DNA of 64,000 nt from Clostridiales bacterium (GTDB taxonomy: Bacteria > Bacillota > Clostridia > Peptostreptococcales > Anaerovoracaceae), in contig WRMW01000004.1 of NCBI GenBank assembly GCA_009776955.1, positions 62,001 to 126,000 of the forward strand, in the 5' to 3' direction. Shown in pieces: positions 49,655 to 56,959 of the stretch; the stretch's first letter is position 1; every line of letters begins with the position of its first letter. The position numbers and the translations under genes are program-made. Below the pieces are notes generated by a model. That model worked only from the letters and a program-made list of their open reading frames with translations. It ran no database searches and had not been told where the DNA came from.

Positions 49655-50539
49655 GTGAGCGAAATTCAGGACAAGCGAGTGTCCGTGTTGATAGACGCGG
49701 AGAACATCGCTGCCAAATATATAGACGAGATTCTTGACAAGGCATCGCTTGAGGGGCGTGCGACGGTGAAACGCATCTACGGCGATTTCACGTCCGAGTC
49801 CAAGTCGAGCCAGGCACGCGGGTGGAACAAGATAGTGGCGGAGCACGCTCTTTCCCAAGTGCAGCAGATACACAACACGACGGGGAAAAACAGCTCGGAT
49901 TCGGCGCTTATCATCGACGCGATGGACCTGCTCTATTCGGACACAATCGACATAATGTGCATAGTGACGAACGACAGCGACTTTACGCGGCTTGCGATGC
50001 GGATAGCGGATTCGGGGCTTATCGTAATAGGCATGGGCACCGGCAAGCAGGCGACGTCGAAGTCGTTTATGAGCGCGTGCAGCAAGTTCTACTTCCTTGG
50101 CGAGGCTGAGAAGGCCAAGGTAAGGCTTGAGCCGAAAAAGCCAAAGGCGACAGCTGCTGCAAAGGGCGGAAGCGGCGGTTCTGGAACTGCAACGGCGGGC
50201 GCTGCGGCAAAGGGCGGCACGTCTGCGGAGGCGCAGCCTGTTGCGTCATCGTCGACATCATCGGGCAAGGGGTCCGAAAAAGCGCAGTCCGTACCCAAGA
50301 AAGTCATCGACACCATAATCACGGCAATAGAGAACTCCGACCTTATCGGCGACGACTGGGTCAATATCGCGCCTATCGGCAGCGTGCTGTACAGGCGTTT
50401 CCCGGAGTTCGACCCGTCGCAATGGAACAGGCCGAAGCAATTGTCGATGTTTTTGAGAAGCCTCGACGAGTATTTTGAGGTCGAGCAGGGCGAGGCGATA
50501 GGGAAGCCGACCGGAAGCTATATCAGGATAAGGACATAG
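49655..50539 (+). CDS. NYN-domain putative RNase with C-terminal LOTUS (OST-HTH) domain
   Basis: Residues about 1-145 form a NYN/LabA-like PIN-type nuclease domain with the acidic active-site pattern VSVLIDAENIAA, NSSDSALIIDAMDLLY and CIVTNDSDFTRLA. An Ala/Gly/Ser-rich linker follows (about 160-205). Residues about 210-294 resemble a LOTUS/OST-HTH RNA-binding domain (PKKVIDTIITAIENSD, IGSVLYRRFPEFDPSQW). It is probably an RNA-directed enzyme of unknown target. The GTG start at 49655 has GGAGG ten bases upstream, the spacer overlapping the ilvB stop region. Confidence 0.85.
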   Translation: MSEIQDKRVSVLIDAENIAAKYIDEILDKASLEGRATVKRIYGDFTSESKSSQARGWNKIVAEHALSQVQQIHNTTGKNSSDSALIIDAMDLLYSDTIDIMCIVTNDSDFTRLAMRIADSGLIVIGMGTGKQATSKSFMSACSKFYFLGEAEKAKVRLEPKKPKATAAAKGGSGGSGTATAGAAAKGGTSAEAQPVASSSTSSGKGSEKAQSVPKKVIDTIITAIENSDLIGDDWVNIAPIGSVLYRRFPEFDPSQWNRPKQLSMFLRSLDEYFEVEQGEAIGKPTGSYIRIRT

Positions 50540-50555
50540 GCAGGAGAGTGTAAAA

Positions 50556-50828
50556 ATGGCATTGATCATTCTTGGTTTGATAGTGGTGCTTGGCGGATGC
50601 CTTTTGATTTATTATCAATTGGGGCCAAAGGTGACCATGCGGCTGAAAGGCGGCTTCGGGAACATCTTCGGGGGCCCCGCCGCTGATGGCGAGATAGTGG
50701 ACGTGGATCCGGTCACCACGTATAGGGACGAGCCTGTCAGCGACGGCAAGGTGATATATGTTTTTGGCGACGGCGCGCGTGAGGAGCGGCCGCTTCGTGA
50801 AGATGACGGACAAGGTGACGAAGAATAA
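50556..50828 (+). CDS. Small single-pass membrane protein of unknown function
   Basis: This 90-residue protein has one N-terminal hydrophobic helix (LIILGLIVVLGGCLLIYY) and a hydrophilic, acidic C-terminus ending REDDGQGDEE. I do not recognise a family. The 16-base gap to the NYN gene and the overlap with the next gene indicate a shared operon. AGGAGAG precedes the ATG. Confidence 0.7.
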   Translation: MALIILGLIVVLGGCLLIYYQLGPKVTMRLKGGFGNIFGGPAADGEIVDVDPVTTYRDEPVSDGKVIYVFGDGAREERPLREDDGQGDEE

Positions 50829-51528
50829 GCTTTTCGCAATCGCGGATACCCACCTCTCATTTACTTCTGACAAGCCCATGGGCGTATTCGGCGTGGCGTG
50901 GCTCGACCATGCGGAGCGTATGGCCGCCCTTTGGCGCGAGGACGTGTCGGAAGACGACATGGTGATCGTGGCGGGCGATATATCGTGGGCGATGAAGCCT
51001 GACGAAGCCCTTCCAGACCTTGAGTTCTTGCACAATCTACCGGGCAAAAAGCTTCTCGTACGCGGCAACCATGACCTATGGTGGCAAGGCATCACCAAGC
51101 TTAACTCGCTCTACGACGACATGCGCTTTTTGCAAAATGAACACACGTTCTTCGATGAATCCGAGGGTGTGGCCGTGTGTGGCTCACGGGGCTGGGGGCT
51201 GCCGGGCCTGGAAGATTATGGGGCTGACGACGAGAAGATACTGGCGCGTGAGCTTATCCGCCTAGGGCTCTCCCTGGACAAAGCTGTCGCCGCAGGCGCA
51301 AGGGAAATAATCTGCGCGCTCCACTTCCCGCCGGCCCTCACGCCCTCAAACACCTCGCCGTTCACAGAATTGATAGAGAGATACCCCGTATCGCAAGTGG
51401 TTTACGGTCACCTGCATGGTACTCAGGCGTTCCGCAAGGGGATAATGGGCGAGCATAGGGGCGTGCGGTATACGTTGGTGTCCACGGACTACCTCGGCCA
51501 CCGCCCGGCACAAATCACCCCTACCTAA
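50803..51528 (+). CDS. Calcineurin-like metallophosphoesterase
   Basis: The two-metal phosphoesterase motifs are present in order: AIADTHLSF, VAGDISWAM, VRGNHDLWW, CALHFPPA and VYGHLHGTQ. About 241 residues. The GDxxW form belongs to a Firmicutes-wide group of unknown substrate. The ATG at 50803 overlaps the preceding gene by 26 bases. An earlier in-frame codon exists deeper inside that gene. It converges on the M29 peptidase gene with an 8-base overlap of the 3' ends. Confidence 0.9.
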   Translation: MTDKVTKNKLFAIADTHLSFTSDKPMGVFGVAWLDHAERMAALWREDVSEDDMVIVAGDISWAMKPDEALPDLEFLHNLPGKKLLVRGNHDLWWQGITKLNSLYDDMRFLQNEHTFFDESEGVAVCGSRGWGLPGLEDYGADDEKILARELIRLGLSLDKAVAAGAREIICALHFPPALTPSNTSPFTELIERYPVSQVVYGHLHGTQAFRKGIMGEHRGVRYTLVSTDYLGHRPAQITPT

Positions 51529-52630
51529 GATTTTTCGGATTCAGGCAGCGCAACCCCTCCGGCACGAACAGCCCATCCTTTCGCACGAGCTTATCATCGA
51601 ACCAAATCTCCCCTCCGCCGCATTCCTTGCGTTGAATGGTCACAAGATCCCAATGCACGGCGCTGCGGTTGCCGTTGTCGGCGTCCTCGTATGCATTGCC
51701 GGGCGTGAAGTGAAAACTCCCCGCTATCTTCTCGTCAAAAAGCGTGTCCTTCATCGGCTGCATTATATACGGGTTCACCCCAAGCGAAAACTCGCCGATA
51801 TAACGCGCCCCCTTGTCGGTGTCAAGCAACTCGTTTATGCGTTTTGTGTTGTTCGCCTCGGCTTTCACTATCTTGCCGTTCTTAAATTCAAAAACGATAT
51901 TCTCATAGGTGAAACCCTGCTCCTCGGACGCGGTGTTCACCGCAAGCGTGCCGTTGACGCTGTTCTTGACCGGTGCGGTGTACACCTCGCCGTCGGGGAT
52001 ATTGCATTCGCCGTCGCACTTGACGGCACCGATGCCCTTTATCGAAAAAGAGAGGTCCGTGCCGGGACCGATTATGCGGACGCGATCCGTCTTTTCCATA
52101 AGCGCGACAAGGCTGTCCATCGCCTTGCTCATTTTCGCATAATCGAGGCAGCAGACATCGAAGTAATAATCCTCAAAAGCGGCCTTGCTCATGCCCGCAA
52201 GCTGCGCCATCGACGCCACAGGGTAGCGCAGCACCACCCATTTTGTGCGGTTGACGCGGTAGTTTAGCACCGGGCGGGTGGCACGGTTCCAAAGGTTCAT
52301 TTTGTCCGAGGGGACATCCGACAGCTCCGAGGAATTGTCGCCGCCACGCACCGCGATAAAGGCGTCCATGCCCTTCATGCGGGCAAGCTCTATCTTGTTC
52401 ACGAAAGCGGCCTGCGGCTCGTCCATATGGAGCAGAAGCTCGCGTTGCACCTGGGAGTCGCGAATCTCGGCGTAGGGGACGCCGCCGGCTTTGTAGACTT
52501 CGCGTATCAGGGCGAGGATAAGCGGCTTGGCGGCTTCGCCCTCGTAAGAGATAAGCACACGCTCTCCGGGCTGTATCTTCGCGGAATAATTTACGAGCGA
52601 CTTTGCGAGTTTTTTGATTCGTTGGTCCAT
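51521..52630 (-). CDS. M29-family metallo-aminopeptidase
   Basis: This 369-residue protein is of the AmpS/PepS/aminopeptidase T group, which removes N-terminal residues from peptides. Metal-ligand motifs are visible: GECNIPDGEVYTAP, SFHFTPGNAYEDADNGN and SAVHWDLV. It has no signal peptide, so it is cytoplasmic. It suits a peptide-fermenting life with PepF. The ribosome site AAAGGAC is moderate. Confidence 0.93.
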   Translation of the reverse strand: MDQRIKKLAKSLVNYSAKIQPGERVLISYEGEAAKPLILALIREVYKAGGVPYAEIRDSQVQRELLLHMDEPQAAFVNKIELARMKGMDAFIAVRGGDNSSELSDVPSDKMNLWNRATRPVLNYRVNRTKWVVLRYPVASMAQLAGMSKAAFEDYYFDVCCLDYAKMSKAMDSLVALMEKTDRVRIIGPGTDLSFSIKGIGAVKCDGECNIPDGEVYTAPVKNSVNGTLAVNTASEEQGFTYENIVFEFKNGKIVKAEANNTKRINELLDTDKGARYIGEFSLGVNPYIMQPMKDTLFDEKIAGSFHFTPGNAYEDADNGNRSAVHWDLVTIQRKECGGGEIWFDDKLVRKDGLFVPEGLRCLNPKNLR

Positions 52631-52639
52631 TTTGCGTCC

Positions 52640-52680
52640 TTTCCTTATATTCTTGCGGACGGCAGGTTGCCGCCCCTACG
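52640..52680. repeat. Small intergenic palindrome
   Basis: Between the aminopeptidase and the aldo/keto reductase genes, GCGGACGGCAGGTTGCCGCC can fold on GGCA/TGCC. No U-tract follows on either strand, so it looks more like a REP-type repeat than a terminator. Confidence 0.35.
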
Positions 52681-52689
52681 CTTGGGTGT

Positions 52690-53913
52690 CTATCGCCCCA
52701 TAAACAGCCCTGCAAAGGCGAAGATGCCCTTGAGCAAGGGGTTTTCCACTTCCTTGGCCGCCTCGTCCAAGGCTTCCATAATGCGTATATGCTGCGGGCA
52801 CTTCTTTTCGCACACGCCACACTTCTTGCAGGCGGACGCGCCGGCGAACGGCTTTCCTTTCATCGCCCTTACGGTGAAAAAGTACATGATCTTTGAGGTA
52901 ATGCCCCCAAACATGGCTTGGCTGTTCAACGCGGACAGGCAGAAGGGGATATCGACCCCATGCGGGCAGGGCACGCAATAGGCACATCCCGTGCAATTCA
53001 CGCGGATGGACTTCTCGAAAACGGCCTTGACTTGCCCGACCATCGCAAGGTCCTTTGATGAAAGCGGGCCGTATTCGGCGGCGTCAGCGGCGGCGGCTGT
53101 GTTTTCCTCGACCTGGGACACGTCGTTCATCCCTGAGAGCACGCAAGTGACTTCGGGGTGGCTCCAGAGCCAACGCAGCGCCCAGTATGCGGGCGAGCGG
53201 AGCGAGCCCGAAGCGTCACTGCCTGCGATGCCCGCCGAAGCGTCCTCCGACTTGTGGCTATTTACGATGCGCGCCGCCTCGACAGGCAGCCGCCCTGCCA
53301 AGGTCCCGCCCCTAAGCGGCTCCATGGCGATGACGGGAAGCCCTTTGCCTGCGGCGTATTTCAGCCCTTCCGTACCCGCCTGAAAATGCTCATCCAAGTA
53401 ATTGTATTGTATCTGGCAGAACTCCCACGGATAATCGTCCACGACCTTGCGGAAGTTGTGCAGGTTGCCGTGCCACGAAAACCCGATATGCCTTATCTTG
53501 CCGTCCGCCTTCGCCTGCTCAAGCAGCTCCACGACGCCGAGCCTTTTGCACCGCTCCCAACCCTCAAGGCTGCTGAGGTTGTGAACCAAATAATAGTCCA
53601 CATAGGGCATACCAAGGCGTTCAAGCGAGGTCTCAAGGTATTTTTCCAGATCCTCACGCGAATTGGCGAGCATATGCGGCAGCTTCGTCGCGACATAGAC
53701 GCGGTCACGGAGCTTTCCGCCCTGTCCGTCATCCTTTGCCAGGATAGCGCCGAGGGCTTTCTCGCTGCCGGGGTACATATATGCGGTGTCGAAATAGTTG
53801 ACGCCTTTCTCGATGGCGAGCCGCACCTCCCGCTCGGCCTTTGCCATGTCTATAGAACCCATCTTGCGGGTGAAACGCATGCATCCATAACCAAGAATAG
53901 AGATCTTGTCCAT
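52690..53913 (-). CDS. Aldo/keto reductase with C-terminal [4Fe-4S] domains
   Basis: The AKR barrel shows ILGYGCMRF, the catalytic Tyr in NYFDTAYMYPGSE, the Lys in VYVATKLPHM and the His in YYLVHNLSS. The C-terminal part has ferredoxin-like motifs CTGCAYCVPCPHGVDIP and CKKCGVCEKKCPQHI. This fused class is common in anaerobes, and the substrate is unknown. An insertion of about 20 residues (SEDASAGIAGSDASGSLRS) precedes PAYWALRWLWSHPEV. The start is uncertain: ATG 53913 or 53931 are both possible. A minus-strand TACAAT at 53962-53957 would place transcription start near 53950. Confidence 0.88.
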   Translation of the reverse strand: MDKISILGYGCMRFTRKMGSIDMAKAEREVRLAIEKGVNYFDTAYMYPGSEKALGAILAKDDGQGGKLRDRVYVATKLPHMLANSREDLEKYLETSLERLGMPYVDYYLVHNLSSLEGWERCKRLGVVELLEQAKADGKIRHIGFSWHGNLHNFRKVVDDYPWEFCQIQYNYLDEHFQAGTEGLKYAAGKGLPVIAMEPLRGGTLAGRLPVEAARIVNSHKSEDASAGIAGSDASGSLRSPAYWALRWLWSHPEVTCVLSGMNDVSQVEENTAAAADAAEYGPLSSKDLAMVGQVKAVFEKSIRVNCTGCAYCVPCPHGVDIPFCLSALNSQAMFGGITSKIMYFFTVRAMKGKPFAGASACKKCGVCEKKCPQHIRIMEALDEAAKEVENPLLKGIFAFAGLFMGR

Positions 53914-53970
53914 ACTTTTTACATTTCCCATATTAAATATTGTAGTCATATTAAAAATTGTAGCATAAAG

Positions 53971-53979
53971 TGCTATAAT
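53971..53979 (+). promoter_or_regulatory. Extended -10 directly upstream of the lipid kinase gene
   Basis: TGCTATAAT ends 10 bases before the ATG at 53990. Transcription should start about four bases before the start codon, so the mRNA would be nearly leaderless. Confidence 0.55.
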
Positions 53980-53989
53980 TTTATACGGT

Positions 53990-54961
53990 ATGAGGCATTG
54001 TTTCGTAATAAATCCTGCGGCGGGCAACGGCAAAGTCCAAGAGGCGCTTTTGCCGCATATCCTGTCCGCTGCGAAGAAGTGGGGGGCGGAGTACGAGATC
54101 CATCGGACAAGCGGGCCGGGGGAGGCGACCACCTACGTGAAAAACCGCATAGCGTCCGGCGAGGGCGAGACCATGCGTTTTTACTCGTGCGGCGGCGACG
54201 GCACGGCTGCCGAGGTTCTTGCAGGGCTTTACGGCGCAGGGAACGCCGAGCTTGCGATAATACCCGCAGGGTCTGGCAACGACTATGTACGAAACTTCGG
54301 GGGCAAGGAGCGTTTTCGCGATATCACGGCGCAGCTTGCGGGCACGGCTGTCCCTGTGGATGTGATGCAGGTTACCTATACGCCCGCACACCCAAAGACG
54401 GGCGTGGAGAGCGACGAACTGACGTTCTTTGCCATCAACATGGTCAATATGGGGTTTGACGCCAAAGCCGTCGGCCATATGACAAGGCTCAAAAATAAAT
54501 TCTTTATAAAGGGGACGGGCGCCTATATAGCGGGGGTGCTGCGCGAGCTTGCGTCGTTCAAGATGAGCCGTGCCGTGTTCCGGCCTGCGGGCAAAGACGA
54601 GTTCGAGGCGGATTTCCTGCTCGGCGGCGTGGGGAGCGGACGCTTTTCAGGCGGCGGCTTCGATGGCATCCCGCCCGCCATAGTGAACGACGGCCTGCTC
54701 GACTTGCTGGTAATCGACCCCCTGACGCGCGGTGAGTTCCTGCGTCTCGTGGGGATATACCACGACGGCAAGCATATGGAACATCCCGGCCTTGCATCGA
54801 AGCACATAATGATACGCACCGAAAGCGTGGAGATAGAGCCTTCGGGCGGCCTTATATTCACTACGGACGGGGAGGTGCGTTACACCAATAAAATGTTCAA
54901 GGTCTTTATCGCGCCGGAGAAGGCGCAGTTCGTGATGCCCGACGGGGTCGCCCATCCATAA
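53990..54961 (+). CDS. Diacylglycerol/lipid kinase family protein (YegS/DagK type)
   Basis: This 323-residue protein has the N-terminal FVINPAAGNGK, the catalytic YSCGGDGTAAEVL and IIPAGSGNDYVRNF motifs and a C-terminal strand-rich domain. It phosphorylates diacylglycerol or a related lipid in phospholipid turnover. Homology begins at the very first residues, so the ATG at 53990 is firm although no ribosome site precedes it. Confidence 0.93.
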   Translation: MRHCFVINPAAGNGKVQEALLPHILSAAKKWGAEYEIHRTSGPGEATTYVKNRIASGEGETMRFYSCGGDGTAAEVLAGLYGAGNAELAIIPAGSGNDYVRNFGGKERFRDITAQLAGTAVPVDVMQVTYTPAHPKTGVESDELTFFAINMVNMGFDAKAVGHMTRLKNKFFIKGTGAYIAGVLRELASFKMSRAVFRPAGKDEFEADFLLGGVGSGRFSGGGFDGIPPAIVNDGLLDLLVIDPLTRGEFLRLVGIYHDGKHMEHPGLASKHIMIRTESVEIEPSGGLIFTTDGEVRYTNKMFKVFIAPEKAQFVMPDGVAHP

Positions 54962-54990
54962 ATCCATTCGCACATAGTCCATTAGCTTTC

Positions 54991-55020
54991 TTGACACGCA
55001 CGCTCGAACAATAGTAGAAT
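54991..55020 (+). promoter_or_regulatory. Promoter of the tRNA cluster
   Basis: TTGACA (54991-54996), an 18-bp spacer and TAGAAT (55015-55020) precede the first tRNA by 28 bases. Confidence 0.75.
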
Positions 55021-55048
55021 AGACGTTGCGGTTTTTTATCGCATATGC

Positions 55049-55125
55049 GGCGGTGTAGCTTAGTTGGTTAGAGCGTCCGGTTCATACCCGGGAGGTCGGT
55101 GGTTCGACTCCACTCGCCGCTACCA
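55049..55125 (+). tRNA. tRNA-Met (anticodon CAT)
   Basis: Cloverleaf with acceptor GGCGGTG/CGCCGCT, loop TTCATAC and encoded CCA. CAT could also be the tRNA-Ile2 whose C34 is modified to lysidine. Initiator features (three G-C pairs in the anticodon stem) are not clear. Confidence 0.9.
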
Positions 55126-55130
55126 TTGGT

Positions 55131-55207
55131 GGCCCAGTAGTTCAGTTGGTTAGAATGCCAGCCTGTCACGCTGGAGGTCGACGGTTCGAGCCCGTTCTGG
55201 GTCGCCA
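55131..55207 (+). tRNA. tRNA-Asp (anticodon GTC)
   Basis: Acceptor GGCCCAG/CTGGGTC, anticodon stem CCAGC/GCTGG with loop CTGTCAC, T-loop TTCGAGC and encoded GCCA end. Confidence 0.95.
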
Positions 55208-55234
55208 TTGTGTGTGTGCGTGTAACAAACGCGC

Positions 55235-55312
55235 GGTGGGTATAGTCAAGTGGTCTAAGACACATGGTTGTGGTCCATGCATTCGTGGGTTCGAATCCCA
55301 TTACCCACCCCA
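55235..55312 (+). tRNA. tRNA-His (anticodon GTG)
   Basis: Acceptor GTGGGTA/TACCCAC with an extra G at position -1 opposite C73, the tRNA-His identity element. Anticodon loop TTGTGGT and encoded CCA. Confidence 0.94.
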
Positions 55313-55316
55313 ACGC

Positions 55317-55391
55317 TGGGGCGTCGCCAAGCGGTAAGGCAACGGACTCTGACTCCGTCATCCGCAGGTTCGAATCCTGCCGCCCTAGCCA
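55317..55391 (+). tRNA. tRNA-Gln (anticodon CTG)
   Basis: Acceptor TGGGGCG/CGCCCTA, anticodon stem ACGGA/TCCGT with loop CTCTGAC, T-loop TTCGAAT and encoded GCCA. It reads CAG. It starts four bases after tRNA-His. Confidence 0.94.
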
Positions 55392-55422
55392 ATGTGTTGC
55401 AGATCGGAAAAAAGACAAGCGG

Positions 55423-55496
55423 GGCGACATAGCCAAGTGGTAAGGCAGAGGTCTGCAACACCTTTACCCCCGGTTCAAGTCCGGGTGTCGCCTCCA
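55423..55496 (+). tRNA. tRNA-Cys (anticodon GCA)
   Basis: Acceptor GGCGACA/TGTCGCC, loop CTGCAAC, discriminator U73 as expected for Cys, and encoded CCA. Last tRNA of the cluster. Confidence 0.95.
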
Positions 55497-55500
55497 AAAG

Positions 55501-55527
55501 AAGAGCCGTCGAAAACCGACGGCTCTT
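55501..55527. terminator. Terminator shared by the tRNA cluster and prsA
   Basis: An 11-bp stem AAGAGCCGTCG/CGACGGCTCTT with loop AAAAC lies between the convergent tRNA cluster and the minus-strand prsA gene. Confidence 0.8.
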
Positions 55528-55565
55528 TGATTTATATCAAGATCGCTTCGCTCTGCGACGGCGGG

Positions 55566-56846
55566 CTACTCGTCCTCGTGGTCGTCAAATTCATCGTCCC
55601 ACTCGTCGTCCCACTCGTCGTCCCATTCATCATCCCATTCATCGTCCCACTCGTCGTCCCATTCGTCATCCCACTCGTCATCCCATTCGTCGTCCCACTC
55701 GTCATCCCATTCGTCATCCAAGTCATCGCCTTCCATATCGAGCTCGTCGTCCTCCGGCTCTATGCCGCGTGCCTCGTTGAGTTCGTCTATGCTCATGGGC
55801 AGCTTGCCGGTCGTCGGGTTCACAAGGACATGGTACACGATATCCGCGGCTTCCTTGAGTTCGTCAAGGGATTCTTGCACGCGCTGGCTGCTCAGCATGC
55901 TATCAATCGACTCCTCCACGTCCTCAATAGGGGTGGAGCTGCCTTCGGTTTCGTTCTTGTCGGTTAGCTGGATGATGTGATAGCCGAACTCGGTCTCGAC
56001 TATGCCGGAGATTTCGCCTGGCTCGAGCGCGAGCGCGGCTTCCTCAAAGGGCGCCACCATCTGCCCCCGCCCGAACTCACCGAGATCGCCGCCTTCCGAC
56101 GCGCTCGGACAGTCGCTGTATTCCCGTGCCAAATCCGCAAAATCCTCGCCGTCTTGGATCATCTCATATATCGCCTCTATCTCTTCGCGTTTCTCCGCCG
56201 TATGTTCCTCGTCGGAGATCAAGATATGGCTCGCCTGCATGGTGAAGTCCCCAGGGGTTTCGTACATGAATATATTCTCGTCGTAGTATTCCTGCACGTC
56301 CTCCTCTGTGACGGGGTCGGCTTCAAGCACTTCATCCCGGAACACGTCCATGGCTTCGAGGTATTCAAAATAATATTCGACATGCGCTTTCCTCACATTG
56401 TGCTGCGACAGCAGCCTGGATGTGGGCGGGTTCGCGAAGGTCGCATCCACGGCCTCTTTTATTGCGGCCGAGTTTTCCGCGCTCGGGAAAACGACGCCTT
56501 CCTCCTTGAAATGGCTTTTGAGGGCTTCGAGGGGGATAAAGAGCATATCTATCAGGTTGTTGCGCTGGACAAGCTGCCAGTCCAGCTCCTCTGCCCTTTC
56601 CTCGGGCGTCATATCTGCCGTCGAGTCCTCAGGGAAGCTCCCCATCTGCATATACTGGAGATACGAGCTCACGCCGTCCACCATGCCGCTGCGGACAGGC
56701 GCGCCGTTGACCGTCAGGAGCGTGACTCCTAGGCTGACCTGCCAGTTAAGGGCAAATATGCCGACAATCACGACCGCCGCGATTGCAAGCCCTAGCAATC
56801 TGCGCTTCCTTATTTCCTTCTTCTTTTTCTTGCTAACGTAAACCAT
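55566..56846 (-). CDS. prsA: Membrane-anchored parvulin-type peptidyl-prolyl isomerase with (DDEW)n tail
   Basis: This 426-residue foldase is of PrsA/SurA type. A basic N-terminus ([12 protein letters not shown]) and one membrane segment (about 17-35) are followed by a SurA-like helical region. The parvulin domain lies about 202-298 ([38 protein letters not shown]). The membrane segment lacks a lipobox, so it is a signal anchor, not a lipoprotein. The tail, residues 377-420, is ten copies of DDEW plus DDEF. GGGAGGA precedes the ATG. It is probably needed to fold secreted proteins outside the membrane. Confidence 0.92.
   Translation of the reverse strand: MVYVSKKKKKEIRKRRLLGLAIAAVVIVGIFALNWQVSLGVTLLTVNGAPVRSGMVDGVSSYLQYMQMGSFPEDSTADMTPEERAEELDWQLVQRNNLIDMLFIPLEALKSHFKEEGVVFPSAENSAAIKEAVDATFANPPTSRLLSQHNVRKAHVEYYFEYLEAMDVFRDEVLEADPVTEEDVQEYYDENIFMYETPGDFTMQASHILISDEEHTAEKREEIEAIYEMIQDGEDFADLAREYSDCPSASEGGDLGEFGRGQMVAPFEEAALALEPGEISGIVETEFGYHIIQLTDKNETEGSSTPIEDVEESIDSMLSSQRVQESLDELKEAADIVYHVLVNPTTGKLPMSIDELNEARGIEPEDDELDMEGDDLDDEWDDEWDDEWDDEWDDEWDDEWDDEWDDEWDDEWDDEWDDEFDDHEDE
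55587..55718 (-). repeat. 12-bp tandem repeat coding (DDEW)10-DDEF in prsA
   Basis: Eleven near-identical 12-bp units encode the acidic/aromatic tail of PrsA. Third-position variants (tcatcc, tcgtcc) show the array is not brand new. The copy number may vary by slippage without changing frame. Confidence 0.95.
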
Positions 56847-56959
56847 ATTGCAACATTCCTCCCGTAGTTTTTAGACATAGCCCGTAAATTATACCAAAAA
56901 TATGATATTATTTCTTAAATAGTGTGTGAATGTGAATAGAGGAGATCAAGAGAACAATT

